Shown: positions 1 through 9,929, counted from the stretch's first letter. The stretch is 64,000 bases of DNA from Atlantibacter subterraneus (GCF_007570865.1 NZ_VLPS01000004.1:1-64000), one strand, 5' to 3'. The notes: generated by a model from the sequence alone, not told the origin. Program-made: numbers and translations.

Positions 1-32
1 GCTTCGCTTTTTCTCAGCGGCGCGGGGTGCGT

Positions 33-60
33 ATATTACGACTTCCCGCTTCAGAGTCAA
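33..60 (-). promoter_or_regulatory. rRNA operon promoter P2
   Basis: On the minus strand a TTGACT -35 hexamer (55-60) and a TAATAT -10 hexamer (33-38) are separated by 16 bp. They are followed by the GC-rich CACCCCGCGCCGCTGAGAAA stretch that follows E. coli rrn P2 promoters. It reads leftward out of the window, so a 16S rRNA gene should start just beyond position 1. Confidence 0.9.
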
Positions 61-143
61 GCGTTAATTTTCGCTTTTCTCCGCCGAACTCCCCGGAGGG
101 ACTTCGCTGACCGGCCGGCTTATTCGCCGTTGTTCCGTGTCAG

Positions 144-215
144 TGGTGGCGCATTATAGGGAGTAATCAGAATCTGACAAGCGTTAAATTCAAAAAAGTT
201 TTCGTTCGCTCACAT
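144..215 (-). promoter_or_regulatory. rRNA operon promoter P1 with UP element
   Basis: On the minus strand TTGTCA (175-180) and TATAAT (153-158) are separated by 16 bp, the short spacer typical of rrn P1. The GC-rich discriminator GCGCCACC leads to a predicted start near 144. An A/T-rich block at about 181-205 fits the UP element that binds the RNA polymerase alpha subunit. In E. coli the rrnG operon lies at this place next to clpB, so this is its likely counterpart. Fis sites would lie between here and clpB but I cannot place them. Confidence 0.92.
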
Positions 216-263
216 TTCAAGCAAAGCCCTATAAAAGGGTCTTGGTTTGCCTGGTATATAAAC

Positions 264-290
264 AAAACGGGCTCTCAGGAGCCCGTTTTT
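264..290 (-). terminator. clpB terminator
   Basis: A perfect stem built on ACGGGCTC/GAGCCCGT with loop TCAG is flanked by an A-run on the left and a T-run on the right, so it could terminate in both directions. It lies just 3' of the clpB stop codon. Confidence 0.85.
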
Positions 291-304
291 GCGATCGCCA
301 GCAC

Positions 305-2878
305 TTATTGTCGCGCAATGATACGTTCGTCTTTAACAGCCAGTTCAATTGGTTTACCCGGAATCAACTCGCCAGACAGAATCTGTTGAGCAAGCGGGTT
401 CTCAATTTGCTGCTGAATAGCGCGTTTGAGCGGTCTTGCGCCATAAACCGGGTCATATCCGTTTTCACCCAGCAGCTGTAGCGCCTCATCAGACATCTCA
501 ACCTGATATCCACGCTCTTCCAGCCGTTTGTACAGCCGTTGCAGTTGGATCTGCGCAATCGAGGCGATATGTTTCTGGCCCAGCGGGTGGAAGACCACGA
601 CTTCATCGATACGGTTAATGAATTCCGGTCTGAAGTTTTGGCTTACCACATTAAGGACCAGATCCTTCATATGGCTATAGTCGAGTTCGCCAAAGCGTTC
701 CTGAATCAGATCGGACCCCAGGTTGGAGGTCATAATCACTACCGTATTGCGGAAATCCACCGTCCGGCCCTGCCCATCGGTAAGACGGCCATCGTCCAGC
801 ACCTGCAGCAGAATGTTGAACACATCCGGATGCGCTTTTTCCACTTCATCCAGCAGGATGACGGAATAAGGACGGCGACGCACCGCCTCGGTGAGATATC
901 CGCCTTCTTCATAGCCGACATATCCCGGAGGCGCGCCGACTAAGCGTGACACGGAGTGTTTCTCCATAAACTCGGACATATCAATACGCACCATCGCGTC
1001 ATCACTATCGAACATAAAGTTCGCCAGCGCTTTACATAGCTCGGTTTTCCCTACCCCGGTCGGCCCAAGGAACAAGAACGAACCAATCGGGCGGTTAGGG
1101 TCGGACAATCCGGCGCGGCTACGGCGGATGGCGTTGGAAACCGCTTCGACCGCTTCATCCTGGCCAATCACCCGCTGATGCAGTTCCTGCTCCATACGCA
1201 GCAGTTTTTCACGCTCGCTTTCCATCATGCGGGCCACCGGGATGCCGGTCCAGCGCGCCAGCACCTCAGCGATTTCCGCATCGGTAACTTTATTACGCAG
1301 CAGGCGCATGGTTTTGCCTTCGCTTTGCGTCGCGGCGGCCAGCTGTTTTTCCAGCTCCGGGATTTTCCCGTATTGCAATTCTGACATCCGGGCCAGATCG
1401 CCCACGCGGCGCGCTTGCTCAATAGCGATTTTAGCCTGCTCCAGCTCGGCTTTGATGGTCTGAGTACCGGAAAGCGAGGCTTTCTCCGCCTTCCACTCTT
1501 CTTCCAGCTCTGAATATTGACGCTCTTTATCAGAAAGCTCGTCATTCAGCATATCAAGGCGTTTCTTGCTCGCTTCATCCGACTCTTTCAGCAGCGCCTG
1601 CTGTTCCAGTTTCAGCTGAATGATGCGCCGGTCAAGCCGATCCAGCTCTTCCGGTTTGGAGTCAATCTGCATACGGATGCTGGATGCCGCCTCATCGATC
1701 AGATCGATAGCTTTATCCGGCAACTGGCGATCGGCGATATAGCGGTGCGACAGCGTGGCTGCCGCCACGATAGCCGGGTCGGTGATCTGCACATGGTGGT
1801 GCAGTTCATAACGCTCTTTCAGGCCACGTAGGATCGCGATGGTGTCTTCCACCGTCGGCTCGGCGACAAACACTTTCTGGAAACGACGCTCCAGCGCGGC
1901 GTCTTTCTCAATATACTGACGATACTCATCCAGCGTGGTAGCGCCGACGCAGTGCAGCTCACCGCGCGCCAGTGCCGGTTTCAGCATGTTCCCGGCATCC
2001 ATCGCGCCATCGGCCTTACCCGCGCCAACCATGGTATGCAATTCGTCGATAAACAGAATGACGTTACCTTCCTGCTTTGAAAGATCGCTAAGCACGCCTT
2101 TTAAGCGCTCTTCAAATTCGCCGCGATATTTCGCCCCAGCCACCAGCGCGCCCATATCCAGCGCCAGGACGCGGCGGCCTTTTAAGCCTTCAGGCACCTC
2201 ACCGTTGACGATACGCTGCGCCAGCCCTTCGACAATGGCGGTTTTACCCACGCCAGGTTCACCGATCAGCACCGGGTTGTTTTTGGTACGACGCTGTAAC
2301 ACCTGAATCGTGCGGCGGATCTCTTCGTCGCGGCCAATCACCGGGTCAAGTTTGCCCTGCTCGGCACGCTCTGTGAGATCGAGAGTATATTTTTTCAATG
2401 CCTGGCGCTGATCTTCAGCCCCCTGATCGTTCACGCTTTCACCTCCACGCATTTGCGCAATCGCCTGAGTGATGTTCGCGGTATTGGCACCCGCCGCTTT
2501 TAACAGATCGGCCAGCGTGCCGCGCGACTCAAGCGCAGCCAGAACAAACAGTTCTGACGAAATAAAGTTATCGCCCTGCTTTTGCGCCAGCTTGTCGCAA
2601 AGGTTGAGGACGCGCACTAAATCCTGCGACGGCTGTACGTCGCCACCGGTGCCTTCCACCTGCGGCAAACGGCTTAACGCCTGATCGATATCCGTGCGTA
2701 ACTTGCCGGCATTGATACCCGCAGAGGTAAGTAAAGGACGAACGGAACCCCCTTCCTGATTCAGCAAGGCGCTCATAAGATGTAAGGGTTCGATGAATTG
2801 GTTGTCGTGCCCCAGTGCGAGCGACTGGGCATCGGCAAGAGCAAGCTGGAATTTATTAGTAAGACGATCCAGACGCAT
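305..2878 (-). CDS. clpB: ClpB disaggregase (Hsp100 AAA+ chaperone)
   Basis: ClpB is a hexameric cytoplasmic ATPase that works with DnaK, DnaJ and GrpE to pull polypeptides out of aggregates after heat stress. The 857-residue product has the same length as E. coli ClpB and is nearly identical to it. It has an N-terminal Clp domain (about 1-145) and a first AAA+ module with Walker A GEPGVGKT at 206-213. A coiled-coil middle domain (about 410-520) and a second AAA+ module with Walker A GPTGVGKT near 605-612 follow. The ATG at 2878 follows a strong GGAGGAG ribosome site. Codon 149 is GTG (2434-2432), the position of the internal start that yields the shorter ClpB form in E. coli. A sigma-32 promoter lies upstream. 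Confidence 0.98.
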   Translation of the reverse strand: MRLDRLTNKFQLALADAQSLALGHDNQFIEPLHLMSALLNQEGGSVRPLLTSAGINAGKLRTDIDQALSRLPQVEGTGGDVQPSQDLVRVLNLCDKLAQKQGDNFISSELFVLAALESRGTLADLLKAAGANTANITQAIAQMRGGESVNDQGAEDQRQALKKYTLDLTERAEQGKLDPVIGRDEEIRRTIQVLQRRTKNNPVLIGEPGVGKTAIVEGLAQRIVNGEVPEGLKGRRVLALDMGALVAGAKYRGEFEERLKGVLSDLSKQEGNVILFIDELHTMVGAGKADGAMDAGNMLKPALARGELHCVGATTLDEYRQYIEKDAALERRFQKVFVAEPTVEDTIAILRGLKERYELHHHVQITDPAIVAAATLSHRYIADRQLPDKAIDLIDEAASSIRMQIDSKPEELDRLDRRIIQLKLEQQALLKESDEASKKRLDMLNDELSDKERQYSELEEEWKAEKASLSGTQTIKAELEQAKIAIEQARRVGDLARMSELQYGKIPELEKQLAAATQSEGKTMRLLRNKVTDAEIAEVLARWTGIPVARMMESEREKLLRMEQELHQRVIGQDEAVEAVSNAIRRSRAGLSDPNRPIGSFLFLGPTGVGKTELCKALANFMFDSDDAMVRIDMSEFMEKHSVSRLVGAPPGYVGYEEGGYLTEAVRRRPYSVILLDEVEKAHPDVFNILLQVLDDGRLTDGQGRTVDFRNTVVIMTSNLGSDLIQERFGELDYSHMKDLVLNVVSQNFRPEFINRIDEVVVFHPLGQKHIASIAQIQLQRLYKRLEERGYQVEMSDEALQLLGENGYDPVYGARPLKRAIQQQIENPLAQQILSGELIPGKPIELAVKDERIIARQ

Positions 2879-2917
2879 AACTCCTCCCATAAACAGGTCA
2901 AATTTGCTACTGGAGAT

Positions 2918-2946
2918 TAAATGAGGTCATCCCTCAATTATTCAAG
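2918..2946 (-). promoter_or_regulatory. sigma-32 heat-shock promoter of clpB
   Basis: The minus strand carries CTTGAA (2941-2946), a 14-bp spacer and CCTCATTTA (2918-2926). This agrees with the sigma-32 consensus CTTGAA-N13-15-CCCCATNT and with the known clpB promoter of E. coli. It drives clpB separately from pgeF upstream. Confidence 0.85.
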
Positions 2947-3008
2947 GTGAATGACCTGAATTATGTGAAAAGAAAACAACGCGTTCTGGATCGTCTTGAT
3001 TCGCTAGG

Positions 3009-3740
3009 TTATATCAGCCAAATGAAACTTGCCATACGGCCAGTGATTCTGTCACGGCGGTATGAGAAAAAATCACTCTTTTCAGTAAAGGTACAGCGGT
3101 CGCCGCCGTAGATTTGCGTCACGCCAGCCGCCGTTAAACGCTGGCGCGCAAGCTGATAAATATCGGCGAAATACTTTTCACCTACTGGACGAAACGCGCT
3201 GGCGGCCTGGCCGTCTTTGGCGATAAACGCATCGCGCACGTCATCGCCCACTTCAAACGCCTGTGGGCCAATCGCCGGGCCTAACCACGCCATGATATTT
3301 TCCGGGCGATCGTTAAAACTCGCGAGGGTCGCTTCCAGTACGCCGTCACATAATCCCCGCCATCCCGCATGCGCGGCAGCCACTTCGCTGCCCGCCTGAT
3401 TACAGAATAGCACCGGCAAACAGTCTGCGGTCATGACAGCGCAAACCGTGCCAGGCGTATCGCTCCAGGAGGCATCGGCACGTTTTGTGGCATACGGCTC
3501 ACCGGTCAGGCGTAACACCGCGTTGCCGTGTACCTGTTCCAGCCACACCGGTCTGGAGGGCATCTGCGCGGCAGCGAATAACCGACGGCGATTTTCCTCG
3601 ACGTCATCGGCGTTGTCGCCGCAATGCGCGCCCAGATTGAGCGATGCATACGGCCCAACGCTTACGCCGCCGACGCGGGTGCTGCTACAGGCCGCAACGC
3701 CCGCTGGCAATGGCCAGTCGGGGATAATGAGTTGTGTCAT
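3009..3740 (-). CDS. pgeF: PgeF/YfiH, multi-copper-oxidase-like purine nucleoside phosphorylase family protein
   Basis: This 243-residue protein matches E. coli YfiH in length and sequence. The YfiH/LACC1 family has been linked to keeping peptidoglycan stem peptides correct (peptidoglycan editing factor) and to purine nucleoside phosphorolysis; which role matters here cannot be read from sequence. The conserved His and Cys residues of the family active site are visible in QVHG, TADCLPV and AAHAGWRG. The ATG at 3740 was chosen over an upstream in-frame start because it overlaps the rluD stop codon as ATGA, the arrangement of a translationally coupled rluD-pgeF pair. The protein is soluble with no signal peptide. 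Confidence 0.95.
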   Translation of the reverse strand: MTQLIIPDWPLPAGVAACSSTRVGGVSVGPYASLNLGAHCGDNADDVEENRRRLFAAAQMPSRPVWLEQVHGNAVLRLTGEPYATKRADASWSDTPGTVCAVMTADCLPVLFCNQAGSEVAAAHAGWRGLCDGVLEATLASFNDRPENIMAWLGPAIGPQAFEVGDDVRDAFIAKDGQAASAFRPVGEKYFADIYQLARQRLTAAGVTQIYGGDRCTFTEKSDFFSYRRDRITGRMASFIWLI

Positions 3741-4717
3741 AACCAATCAACGTCGTCTTTATGCGCTTCAAAGTCAGCACGCAGCGCATCGATGAGATCA
3801 ACCATATCCTGCGGGATAGGCGCATGCCATTCCATCTGGATACCGGTAATCGGATGATATAAACGCAGCATAGTCGCATGTAGCGCCTGGCGATCGAACT
3901 GGCGCAGCGCCTGAATAAATTCGTCGGACGCCCCTTTCGGCGGGCGCGGACGTCCACCGTACAGCTGGTCGCCCACCAGCGGATGAGTGATATGCGCCAT
4001 GTGTACGCGGATTTGATGGGTACGCCCCGTTTCCAGGCGCAGCCGCAGCCGGGTATGAATCCGAAAATGCTCCATAATCCGGTAGTGGGTAACGGCAGGT
4101 TTACCCATCGGATGAACGGACATATGGGTACGTTTCGTCGGGTGACGGCTGATCGGTTCTTCCACCGTTCCGCCTGCGGTCATATGACCGATCGCCACCG
4201 CTTCGTACTCGCGGGTGATCTCGCGCAGCTGCAGGGATTCCACCAGGCGGGTTTGCGCCGGAATGGTTTTCGCCACCACCATCAAACCGGTGGTGTCTTT
4301 ATCCAGACGGTGCACGATACCCGCGCGCGGCACGTCGGCAATCGGCGGATAGTAGTGCAGCAGCGCGTTGAGCACCGTGCCGTCTGGGTTGCCCGCGCCG
4401 GGATGCACCACGAAGTCGCGCGGTTTGTTGATGACCAGAATGTCGTCATCTTCATAGACGATATTCAACGGAATATCCTGGGGTTCAAAGCGGGCGTCTT
4501 CTTCGATTTCTACATCGATAACCACGCTTTCGCCACCGAACACTTTTTCTTTTGGCTTATCGCTAATCTTGCCGTTGAGCTGGACGCGCTGGTCTAAAAT
4601 CCACTCTTTTATCCGCGATCGCGAATAATCAGGGAACATTTCGGCCAAAGCCTGATCTAAGCGTTGACCGAGTTGAGATTCGGACACCGTTGCAGTGAGT
4701 TGTACTCGTTGTGCCAT
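3737..4717 (-). CDS. rluD: 23S rRNA pseudouridine(1911/1915/1917) synthase RluD
   Basis: RluD makes the three pseudouridines in helix 69 of 23S rRNA, a step needed for normal 50S function and termination. The 326-residue product has an N-terminal S4 RNA-binding domain (about 18-80) and the RluA-type catalytic domain. The catalytic aspartate is D139 within HRLDKDTTG. Length and sequence match E. coli. It is divergent from bamD, as in E. coli, and its stop overlaps the pgeF start. Confidence 0.98.
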   Translation of the reverse strand: MAQRVQLTATVSESQLGQRLDQALAEMFPDYSRSRIKEWILDQRVQLNGKISDKPKEKVFGGESVVIDVEIEEDARFEPQDIPLNIVYEDDDILVINKPRDFVVHPGAGNPDGTVLNALLHYYPPIADVPRAGIVHRLDKDTTGLMVVAKTIPAQTRLVESLQLREITREYEAVAIGHMTAGGTVEEPISRHPTKRTHMSVHPMGKPAVTHYRIMEHFRIHTRLRLRLETGRTHQIRVHMAHITHPLVGDQLYGGRPRPPKGASDEFIQALRQFDRQALHATMLRLYHPITGIQMEWHAPIPQDMVDLIDALRADFEAHKDDVDWL

Positions 4718-4853
4718 ATACTGCTTCTTCGTTTACGTTGGGATTTACGGCTTCGCCGTATAATATAGTGTGCTATTGTAGCTGGTCTTAACCGGGAGCA
4801 GGAACTGTCAATCTCCCGCACAAGTAAAACATTCTGAGGAAAGTCAAAACGTC

Positions 4854-5591
4854 ATGACGCGCATGAAATATCTGGTGGCTGCCGCCACGTTGAGCCTGGC
4901 TTTGGCGGGTTGCTCCGGTTCTAAGGAAGAGGTCCCTGATAATCCGCCATCTGAAATTTACGCGACTGCTCAGCAAAAACTGCAGGACGGTAACTGGAAA
5001 GCGGCAATAACGCAACTGGAAGCGCTGGATAATCGTTATCCATTCGGGCCGTATTCCCAGCAGGTGCAGCTGGATCTGATCTATGCGTACTACAAAAACG
5101 CCGATCTTCCGCTGGCTCAGGCTTCCATCGATCGTTTTATGCGTCTGAACCCGACTCACCCGAACATCGACTACGTGATGTATATGCGCGGGCTGACTAA
5201 CATGGCGCTGGACGATAGCGCGCTGCAAGGTTTCTTCGGCGTCGATCGTTCTGACCGCGATCCGCAACACGCGCGCGACGCTTTCCGCGACTTCGCGAAG
5301 CTGACCCGCGGTTATCCGCAGAGCCAGTACGTTACAGACGCCACCAAACGTATGGTGTTCCTGAAAGACCGCCTGGCGAAGTATGAGCTGTCGGTTGCCG
5401 AATATTACACTAAACGTGGTGCGTATGTGGCCGTGGTCAACCGTGTGGAAGGGATGCTGCGTGATTATCCGGATACTCAGGCTACCCGTGATGGCCTGAA
5501 GTTAATGGAAAACGCCTACCGCGAAATGCAGATGAATGCGCAGGCGGAGAAAGTCGCCAAAATCATCGCCGCAAACGGCAGCAATACCTGA
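4854..5591 (+). CDS. bamD: Outer membrane assembly lipoprotein BamD
   Basis: BamD is the essential lipoprotein of the BAM complex. It sits on the periplasmic face of the outer membrane, recruits substrates and links BamA to BamC and BamE. The 245-residue product has a lipoprotein signal with lipobox LAGC (lipidated Cys20) followed by five TPR-like helical repeats, including [20 protein letters not shown] at about 60-80. An ATG at 4854 with the AGGAAA ribosome site upstream fits E. coli. A TATAAT at 4759-4764 in the divergent region is a possible -10, but I find no convincing -35. Confidence 0.98.
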   Translation: MTRMKYLVAAATLSLALAGCSGSKEEVPDNPPSEIYATAQQKLQDGNWKAAITQLEALDNRYPFGPYSQQVQLDLIYAYYKNADLPLAQASIDRFMRLNPTHPNIDYVMYMRGLTNMALDDSALQGFFGVDRSDRDPQHARDAFRDFAKLTRGYPQSQYVTDATKRMVFLKDRLAKYELSVAEYYTKRGAYVAVVNRVEGMLRDYPDTQATRDGLKLMENAYREMQMNAQAEKVAKIIAANGSNT

Positions 5592-5604
5592 TTGTTATCA
5601 ATGT

Positions 5605-5632
5605 AAAAAAGGCAGCCTGGCTGCCTTTTTTT
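5605..5632 (+). terminator. bamD terminator
   Basis: The stem GGCAGCC/GGCTGCC is flanked by an A-run and a T-run, 13 bp after the bamD stop codon. Confidence 0.85.
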
Positions 5633-5776
5633 ATACCCGCGATCCCGGTTTAGCTGGGTTTAGCGCGAAGTCATCCCATCAAATATGGCCTGAAAAAGGC
5701 GATCCGACAAGGGAAAAATGCCCTCTTCCTGTCCTGCCTCACAAAACAGTTTAGTTGACAAAAAGTGACAAATTTA

Positions 5777-5818
5777 CGTGATTTACATCACACATTTTGA
5801 CACTCAGGACGGTATGCT
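5777..5818 (+). promoter_or_regulatory. CRP-like site and -10 element for raiA
   Basis: CGTGA-TTTACA-TCACA at 5777-5792 differs from the CRP consensus TGTGA-N6-TCACA at one position. A TATGCT hexamer at 5813-5818 would place the start near 5826, putting the CRP centre at about -41.5, the class II geometry. E. coli raiA is known to respond to cAMP-CRP. Site use here is inferred. Confidence 0.6.
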
Positions 5819-5855
5819 GGAATCACCAAGACGGGAAAGACGAGAGGTAAAATTT

Positions 5856-6188
5856 ATGACAATGAACATTACCAGCAAACAAATGGAAATCACTCCGGCT
5901 ATTCGCCAGCATGTCACAGACCGTCTCGCTAAACTGGATAAATGGCAAACTCACTTAATTAATCCGCACATAATATTATCCAGAGAACCTCAAGGCTTCG
6001 TCGCTGACGCCACCATGAATACGCCAAACGGCCATCTTGTCGCCAGCGCAAAACACGAAGATATGTATACGGCTATTAACGAACTCATTAACAAACTGGA
6101 GCGACAACTGAATAAAGTGCAGCACAAAGGGGAAGCACGTCGCGCAGTACCTTCAGTTAAAGACGTTAGCTTCGCGGAAGAAGAGTAA
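5856..6188 (+). CDS. raiA: Ribosome-associated inhibitor RaiA (protein Y)
   Basis: RaiA binds the 30S decoding channel in stationary phase or cold and keeps 70S ribosomes inactive but intact. The 110-residue product aligns from its first residues ([10 protein letters not shown]) with E. coli RaiA and has the single HPF/RaiA beta-alpha-beta fold. It is three residues shorter at the acidic C-terminus. An upstream in-frame start at 5778 was rejected because it would lie inside the CRP-like site and adds residues with no family match. The start at 5856 has an AGAGGT ribosome site. Confidence 0.96.
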   Translation: MTMNITSKQMEITPAIRQHVTDRLAKLDKWQTHLINPHIILSREPQGFVADATMNTPNGHLVASAKHEDMYTAINELINKLERQLNKVQHKGEARRAVPSVKDVSFAEEE

Positions 6189-6204
6189 TCACTCAAACAC
6201 CAAC

Positions 6205-6228
6205 AACGCGCCTCCGGGCGCGTTTTTT
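6205..6228 (+). terminator. raiA terminator
   Basis: The stem ACGCGCC/GGCGCGT, with a short CCGG-containing loop, is followed by a run of six T, shortly after the raiA stop. Confidence 0.85.
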
Positions 6229-6229
6229 A

Positions 6230-6259
6230 TTGACAGAGCGAAAACAGTGCGGGTAGTGT
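6230..6259 (+). promoter_or_regulatory. pheL-pheA promoter
   Basis: TTGACA (6230-6235) and TAGTGT (6254-6259) are separated by 18 bp. The layout matches the E. coli pheA promoter and lies 28 bp before the leader peptide start. Confidence 0.75.
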
Positions 6260-6286
6260 AATCCGTACTTTTTCAAGGAACATGTT

Positions 6287-6334
6287 ATGAAACAACTGCC
6301 GTTCTTCTTCGCATTCTTTTTTACCTTCCCCTGA
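6287..6334 (+). CDS. pheL: Phenylalanine leader peptide PheL
   Basis: The short frame encodes a 15-residue peptide, MKQLPFFFAFFFTFP, with seven phenylalanine codons. Ribosome stalling on these codons when charged tRNA-Phe is scarce decides whether the downstream hairpin ends transcription. E. coli PheL has the same length and Phe pattern and differs near the start (MKHIP there, MKQLP here). The AAGGA ribosome site lies just upstream of the ATG. Confidence 0.95.
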   Translation: MKQLPFFFAFFFTFP

Positions 6335-6410
6335 ACGGGAGGCTTTTCGTCATGTGATAAAGAATGCGAAGACGAACAAACAGGCCTCCCAAATCGGGGG
6401 GCCTTTTTTA
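6311..6410 (+). promoter_or_regulatory. pheA transcription attenuator
   Basis: All parts of a classical attenuator can be read. The pause hairpin pairs GCATTCTTT (6311-6319) with AAAGAATGC (6359-6367). The antiterminator pairs GGGAGGC (6337-6343) with GCCTCCC (6384-6390) and TTCGTC (6346-6351) with GACGAA (6371-6376). The terminator stem AGGCCTCCC/GGGGGGCCT (6382-6404) is followed by a T-run ending at 6409. Stalling within pheL frees 6337-6351 to form the antiterminator. Confidence 0.9.
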
Positions 6411-6432
6411 TGACTATAAAAAAGGTAGCGTT

Positions 6433-7593
6433 ATGACAGCGGAAAACCCTTTACTGGCTCTGCGGGATAAAATCAGTGCGTTGGATGAGAAATTACTGGC
6501 GCTGTTAGCCGAACGTCGCACCCTGGCGGTGGAAGTAGGCAAAGCCAAGCTGGCCACGCATCGCCCGGTGCGGGATATCGACCGCGAGCGCGATCTGCTG
6601 GATAAGCTGATTAACCTCGGCAAGGCCCACCATCTTGATGCGCATTATATCACCCGTCTGTTTCAGCTGATTATTGAAGATTCTGTTCTTACCCAGCAGG
6701 CGCTGCTTCAACAGCATCTCAACCAAACCAATCCGCACTCGGCACGCGTGGCGTTTCTGGGCCCGAAAGGCTCTTACTCGCACCTGGCGGCGCGTCAATA
6801 TGCCGCTCGCCATTTTGAGCAATTTATTGAAAGCGGCTGCGCCAAATTCCATGAGATTTTTAACCAGGTGGAAACCGGCCAGGCAGATTACGCGGTGGTA
6901 CCGCTGGAAAACACCAGCTCCGGCGCGATTAACGATGTCTACGACCTACTCCAGCACACCAGCCTGTCTATCGTCGGCGAATTAACTATTCCTATCGATC
7001 ACTGCGTGTTGGTATCGGGTTCTACCGACCTGGAAAGCATCGAAACCATTTACAGCCATCCGCAGCCGTTCCAGCAGTGCAGCCAGTTCCTGAACCGCTA
7101 TTCACACTGGAAAATTGAGTATTGTGAAAGCACGTCCGCCGCTATGGAAAAAGTGGCGCAGATGAAGTCGCCAAAAGTAGCGGCGTTAGGAAGCGAAGCC
7201 GGCGGCGCGCTGTATGGCTTACAGGTGCTGGAACGCAATCTGGCGAACCAGACCCAGAACATCACCCGCTTTGTGGTGCTGGCGCGTAAAGCGATTCACG
7301 TTTCCGATCAGGTTCCGGCGAAAACCACCCTGTTGATGGCGACCGGCCAGCAGGCAGGCGCTCTGGTAGAAGCGTTACTGGTGCTGCGTAATCACAATCT
7401 GATCATGACTCGCCTGGAATCGCGGCCCATTAACGGCAACCCGTGGGAAGAGATGTTCTATCTGGACGTGCAGGCCAACGTTCAGCAGGCGGAAATGCAG
7501 CAGGCGCTGCGCGAGCTCACCGACATCACCCGATCAATGAAAGTGCTGGGCTGCTATCCCAGCGAAAACGTGGTGCCGGTCGATCCGGCGTAA
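6433..7593 (+). CDS. pheA: Chorismate mutase / prephenate dehydratase (P-protein)
   Basis: PheA converts chorismate to prephenate and then to phenylpyruvate, the committed branch to phenylalanine. The 386-residue product matches E. coli PheA in length. It has an AroQ chorismate mutase domain (about 1-90), a prephenate dehydratase domain (about 105-285, [10 protein letters not shown] and [10 protein letters not shown]) and a C-terminal ACT domain for phenylalanine feedback (about 300-376). The ACT domain carries [10 protein letters not shown] and ESRP. The ATG at 6433 follows AAGGT; an earlier in-frame start at 6364 lies within the attenuator and was rejected. Control is by the pheL attenuator. 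Confidence 0.98.
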   Translation: MTAENPLLALRDKISALDEKLLALLAERRTLAVEVGKAKLATHRPVRDIDRERDLLDKLINLGKAHHLDAHYITRLFQLIIEDSVLTQQALLQQHLNQTNPHSARVAFLGPKGSYSHLAARQYAARHFEQFIESGCAKFHEIFNQVETGQADYAVVPLENTSSGAINDVYDLLQHTSLSIVGELTIPIDHCVLVSGSTDLESIETIYSHPQPFQQCSQFLNRYSHWKIEYCESTSAAMEKVAQMKSPKVAALGSEAGGALYGLQVLERNLANQTQNITRFVVLARKAIHVSDQVPAKTTLLMATGQQAGALVEALLVLRNHNLIMTRLESRPINGNPWEEMFYLDVQANVQQAEMQQALRELTDITRSMKVLGCYPSENVVPVDPA

Positions 7594-7598
7594 TCGAT

Positions 7599-7627
7599 AA
7601 AAAAGCCAGCGAATTCGCTGGCTTTTT
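7599..7627. terminator. Shared terminator between convergent pheA and tyrA
   Basis: AAGCCAGCGAATTCGCTGGC forms a near-perfect stem flanked by an A-run and a T-run, so it can terminate both genes. It is the only sequence between the two stops. Confidence 0.85.
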
Positions 7628-7631
7628 CAGT

Positions 7632-8753
7632 TTACTGGCGGCTGTCGTTCGCCTGGCGCAGCAGAGTCCGGCTTTCGGTCTGGAAGCGTTGCGCGTAATC
7701 GCCAAACCAGTGTTCGACTTTGCGGAAGCTGTTGATAAATGCCTGTTTATCGCCCTGCTCCAGTAAGCCAATCGCCTCGCCAAAGCGCTGGTAGTAGCGC
7801 TTAATCAGCGCCAGATTATCTGCCGACGACATAATAATATCCGCATACAGCTGCGGGTCCTGAGCGAACAGCCGTCCAACCATCGCCAGCTCCAGCCGAT
7901 AGATTGGCGATGACAGCGCCAGCAATTTCTCAAGCTGTACATTCTCTTCTGCCAGATGCAGACCGTAGGCGAAGGTTGCAAAGTGACGCAGCGCCTGAAT
8001 AAACGCCATGTTCTGGTCATGCTCCACGGCGCTGCTGCGGTGCAGACGCGCGCCCCATACCTGAATCTGCTCCAGGAACCACTGATAGGCTTCCGGCTGG
8101 CGTCCATCACAGTAGACCACCACCTGTTTCGCCAGGCTGCCGCTGTCCGGGCCAAACATGGGATGCAGGCCCAGTACCGGACCGCTATGCACACTCAGCA
8201 TCGCCTGTAACGGGCCATTCTTCACCGATGCGAGATCGACGAGGATACAGTCATCCGGCAGTCGCGGCAGTTTAGCAATCACCTGCTCGGTGACGTGGAT
8301 CGGCACGCTGACAATCACCATCCCGGCATCGGCAACCAGGGCTTCCGCCTGCGGCCAGTCCTGCGGTTCAAGGATACGCACCTGATAGCCAGACAGCTGT
8401 AGCATCTTCTCAAACAGACGCCCCATCTGCCCCGCCCCGCCGACAATCACTACCGGACGCAGCGTCGGATGCAGCGTTTTAAAGCCTTTGTCATTTTCAT
8501 GCGCATAGGATTCGCGCATTACCCGGCGCAGCACGTCTTCAATCAGATCCGGCGAGACGCCAAGCTGTTCGGCCTCCTGACGACGAGACGCCAGCATCGA
8601 CGCCTCGCGCTCTGGCACGTAGACCGGCAGGCCATAACGGCTTTTCACTTCGCCTACTTCCGAAACCAGCTCCAGGCGGCGCGCCAGTAGCCCCAGCAGC
8701 GCCTTATCCACTTCATCGATTTGATCGCGCAGTGCGGTCAATTCTGCAACCAT
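7632..8753 (-). CDS. tyrA: Chorismate mutase / prephenate dehydrogenase (T-protein)
   Basis: TyrA turns chorismate into prephenate and then, with NAD+, into 4-hydroxyphenylpyruvate for tyrosine synthesis. The 373-residue product equals E. coli TyrA in length. It has an AroQ mutase domain (about 1-90) fused to a dehydrogenase with the nucleotide-binding loop GGAGQMG at 105-111 and GLHPMFGPD in the active site. It is the second gene of the aroF-tyrA operon, starting 9 bp after the aroF stop codon, so TyrR control of aroF should include it. Confidence 0.98.
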   Translation of the reverse strand: MVAELTALRDQIDEVDKALLGLLARRLELVSEVGEVKSRYGLPVYVPEREASMLASRRQEAEQLGVSPDLIEDVLRRVMRESYAHENDKGFKTLHPTLRPVVIVGGAGQMGRLFEKMLQLSGYQVRILEPQDWPQAEALVADAGMVIVSVPIHVTEQVIAKLPRLPDDCILVDLASVKNGPLQAMLSVHSGPVLGLHPMFGPDSGSLAKQVVVYCDGRQPEAYQWFLEQIQVWGARLHRSSAVEHDQNMAFIQALRHFATFAYGLHLAEENVQLEKLLALSSPIYRLELAMVGRLFAQDPQLYADIIMSSADNLALIKRYYQRFGEAIGLLEQGDKQAFINSFRKVEHWFGDYAQRFQTESRTLLRQANDSRQ

Positions 8754-8762
8754 AATAACCTC

Positions 8763-9833
8763 TTATGCGAAACGCGCCGCGAGCGTACCGTTCAGATCGT
8801 TGTGGATTTCCTGTAGCAGCGCGTCGGTGGTTTCCCAGTTGATACAGGCATCGGTTACCGATACGCCGTATTTCATTGCGCTGCGCGGTTGCTCGGAAGA
8901 CTGATTGCCTTCGAACAGATGGCTTTCAATCATCAGGCCGATAATCGAACGGTTGCCATCCTTAATTTGCGCGACGACCGATTCGGCGACGCCCGGCTGG
9001 CGGCGGTAGTCTTTATTGGAATTACCATGGCTGCAATCTATCATCAGCGCCGGGCGGAGTCCCGCCTGTTCCATCTCTTTTTCACATTGCGCCACGTCCG
9101 CCGGGCTGTAGTTCGGCGCTTTACCGCCGCGCAAAATCACATGGCCGTCCGGGTTGCCCTGGGTTTGCAGCAGGCAAACCTGGCCCGCCTGGTTAATACC
9201 GACAAAGCGGTGAGATTGCTCGGCGGCGCGCATGGCGTTGATGGCGGTCGCAAGGCTACCATCGGTGCCATTTTTAAAGCCCACCGGCATAGAAAGACCC
9301 GAGGCCATTTCGCGGTGGGTTTGCGATTCGGTGGTGCGCGCGCCAATGGCGGACCAGCTAAACAGATCGCCCAGGTACTGCGGGCTGTTGGGGTCCAGCG
9401 CTTCGGTCGCCAGCGGCAGCCCCATATTGACCAGTTCGACCAGCAGGCTGCGGGCGATTTTCAGGCCAGCTTCGACATCAAACGAGCCATCCATGTGGGG
9501 ATCGTTAATCAACCCTTTCCAGCCAACGGTGGTCCGGGGTTTTTCAAAATAGACGCGCATAACCAGATAAAGCGTATCGCTGACTTGTTCGGCAAGGGTT
9601 TTAAACCGACGAGCATATTCAATGGCCGCTTCGGGGTCGTGGATCGAGCAAGGTCCACATACCACCAGCAGGCGCGGATCGCGTCCGGCAATAATATTGG
9701 CGATGGTCTCGCGGGAGTGCGCGATTTGCGCTTCCTGTTCCAGCGTCAGCGGGAATTCTGCCTTCAATTGATCCGGAGTGATCAAAACCTGTTCATCAGC
9801 GATATGAACGTTATTCAGCGCGTCTTTTTGCAT
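8763..9833 (-). CDS. aroF: Tyrosine-sensitive DAHP synthase AroF
   Basis: AroF condenses phosphoenolpyruvate and erythrose 4-phosphate to DAHP, the entry step of aromatic synthesis. The 356-residue product matches E. coli AroF in length and in the N-terminus MQKDALNNVHI, where Asn8 is part of the tyrosine feedback site. The catalytic CGPCSIHD and KPRTTVGWKG motifs are present. This separates it from the Phe-sensitive AroG and the Trp-sensitive AroH. It is the first gene of the aroF-tyrA operon, and TyrR boxes lie upstream. Confidence 0.97.
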   Translation of the reverse strand: MQKDALNNVHIADEQVLITPDQLKAEFPLTLEQEAQIAHSRETIANIIAGRDPRLLVVCGPCSIHDPEAAIEYARRFKTLAEQVSDTLYLVMRVYFEKPRTTVGWKGLINDPHMDGSFDVEAGLKIARSLLVELVNMGLPLATEALDPNSPQYLGDLFSWSAIGARTTESQTHREMASGLSMPVGFKNGTDGSLATAINAMRAAEQSHRFVGINQAGQVCLLQTQGNPDGHVILRGGKAPNYSPADVAQCEKEMEQAGLRPALMIDCSHGNSNKDYRRQPGVAESVVAQIKDGNRSIIGLMIESHLFEGNQSSEQPRSAMKYGVSVTDACINWETTDALLQEIHNDLNGTLAARFA

Positions 9834-9929
9834 GATTGCGACCCTTAAATTTGCTCGTTTGCGATAGTCTTTACCTCACTGAGGTAGGCGTTACCTTACC
9901 ATAAGCGGTAAAGATTTCAATCCACATTC

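Noticed and set aside
8889-9848. 319-codon frame opposite aroF
   Set aside because: Antisense shadow of a conserved gene with no ribosome site or recognisable domain.
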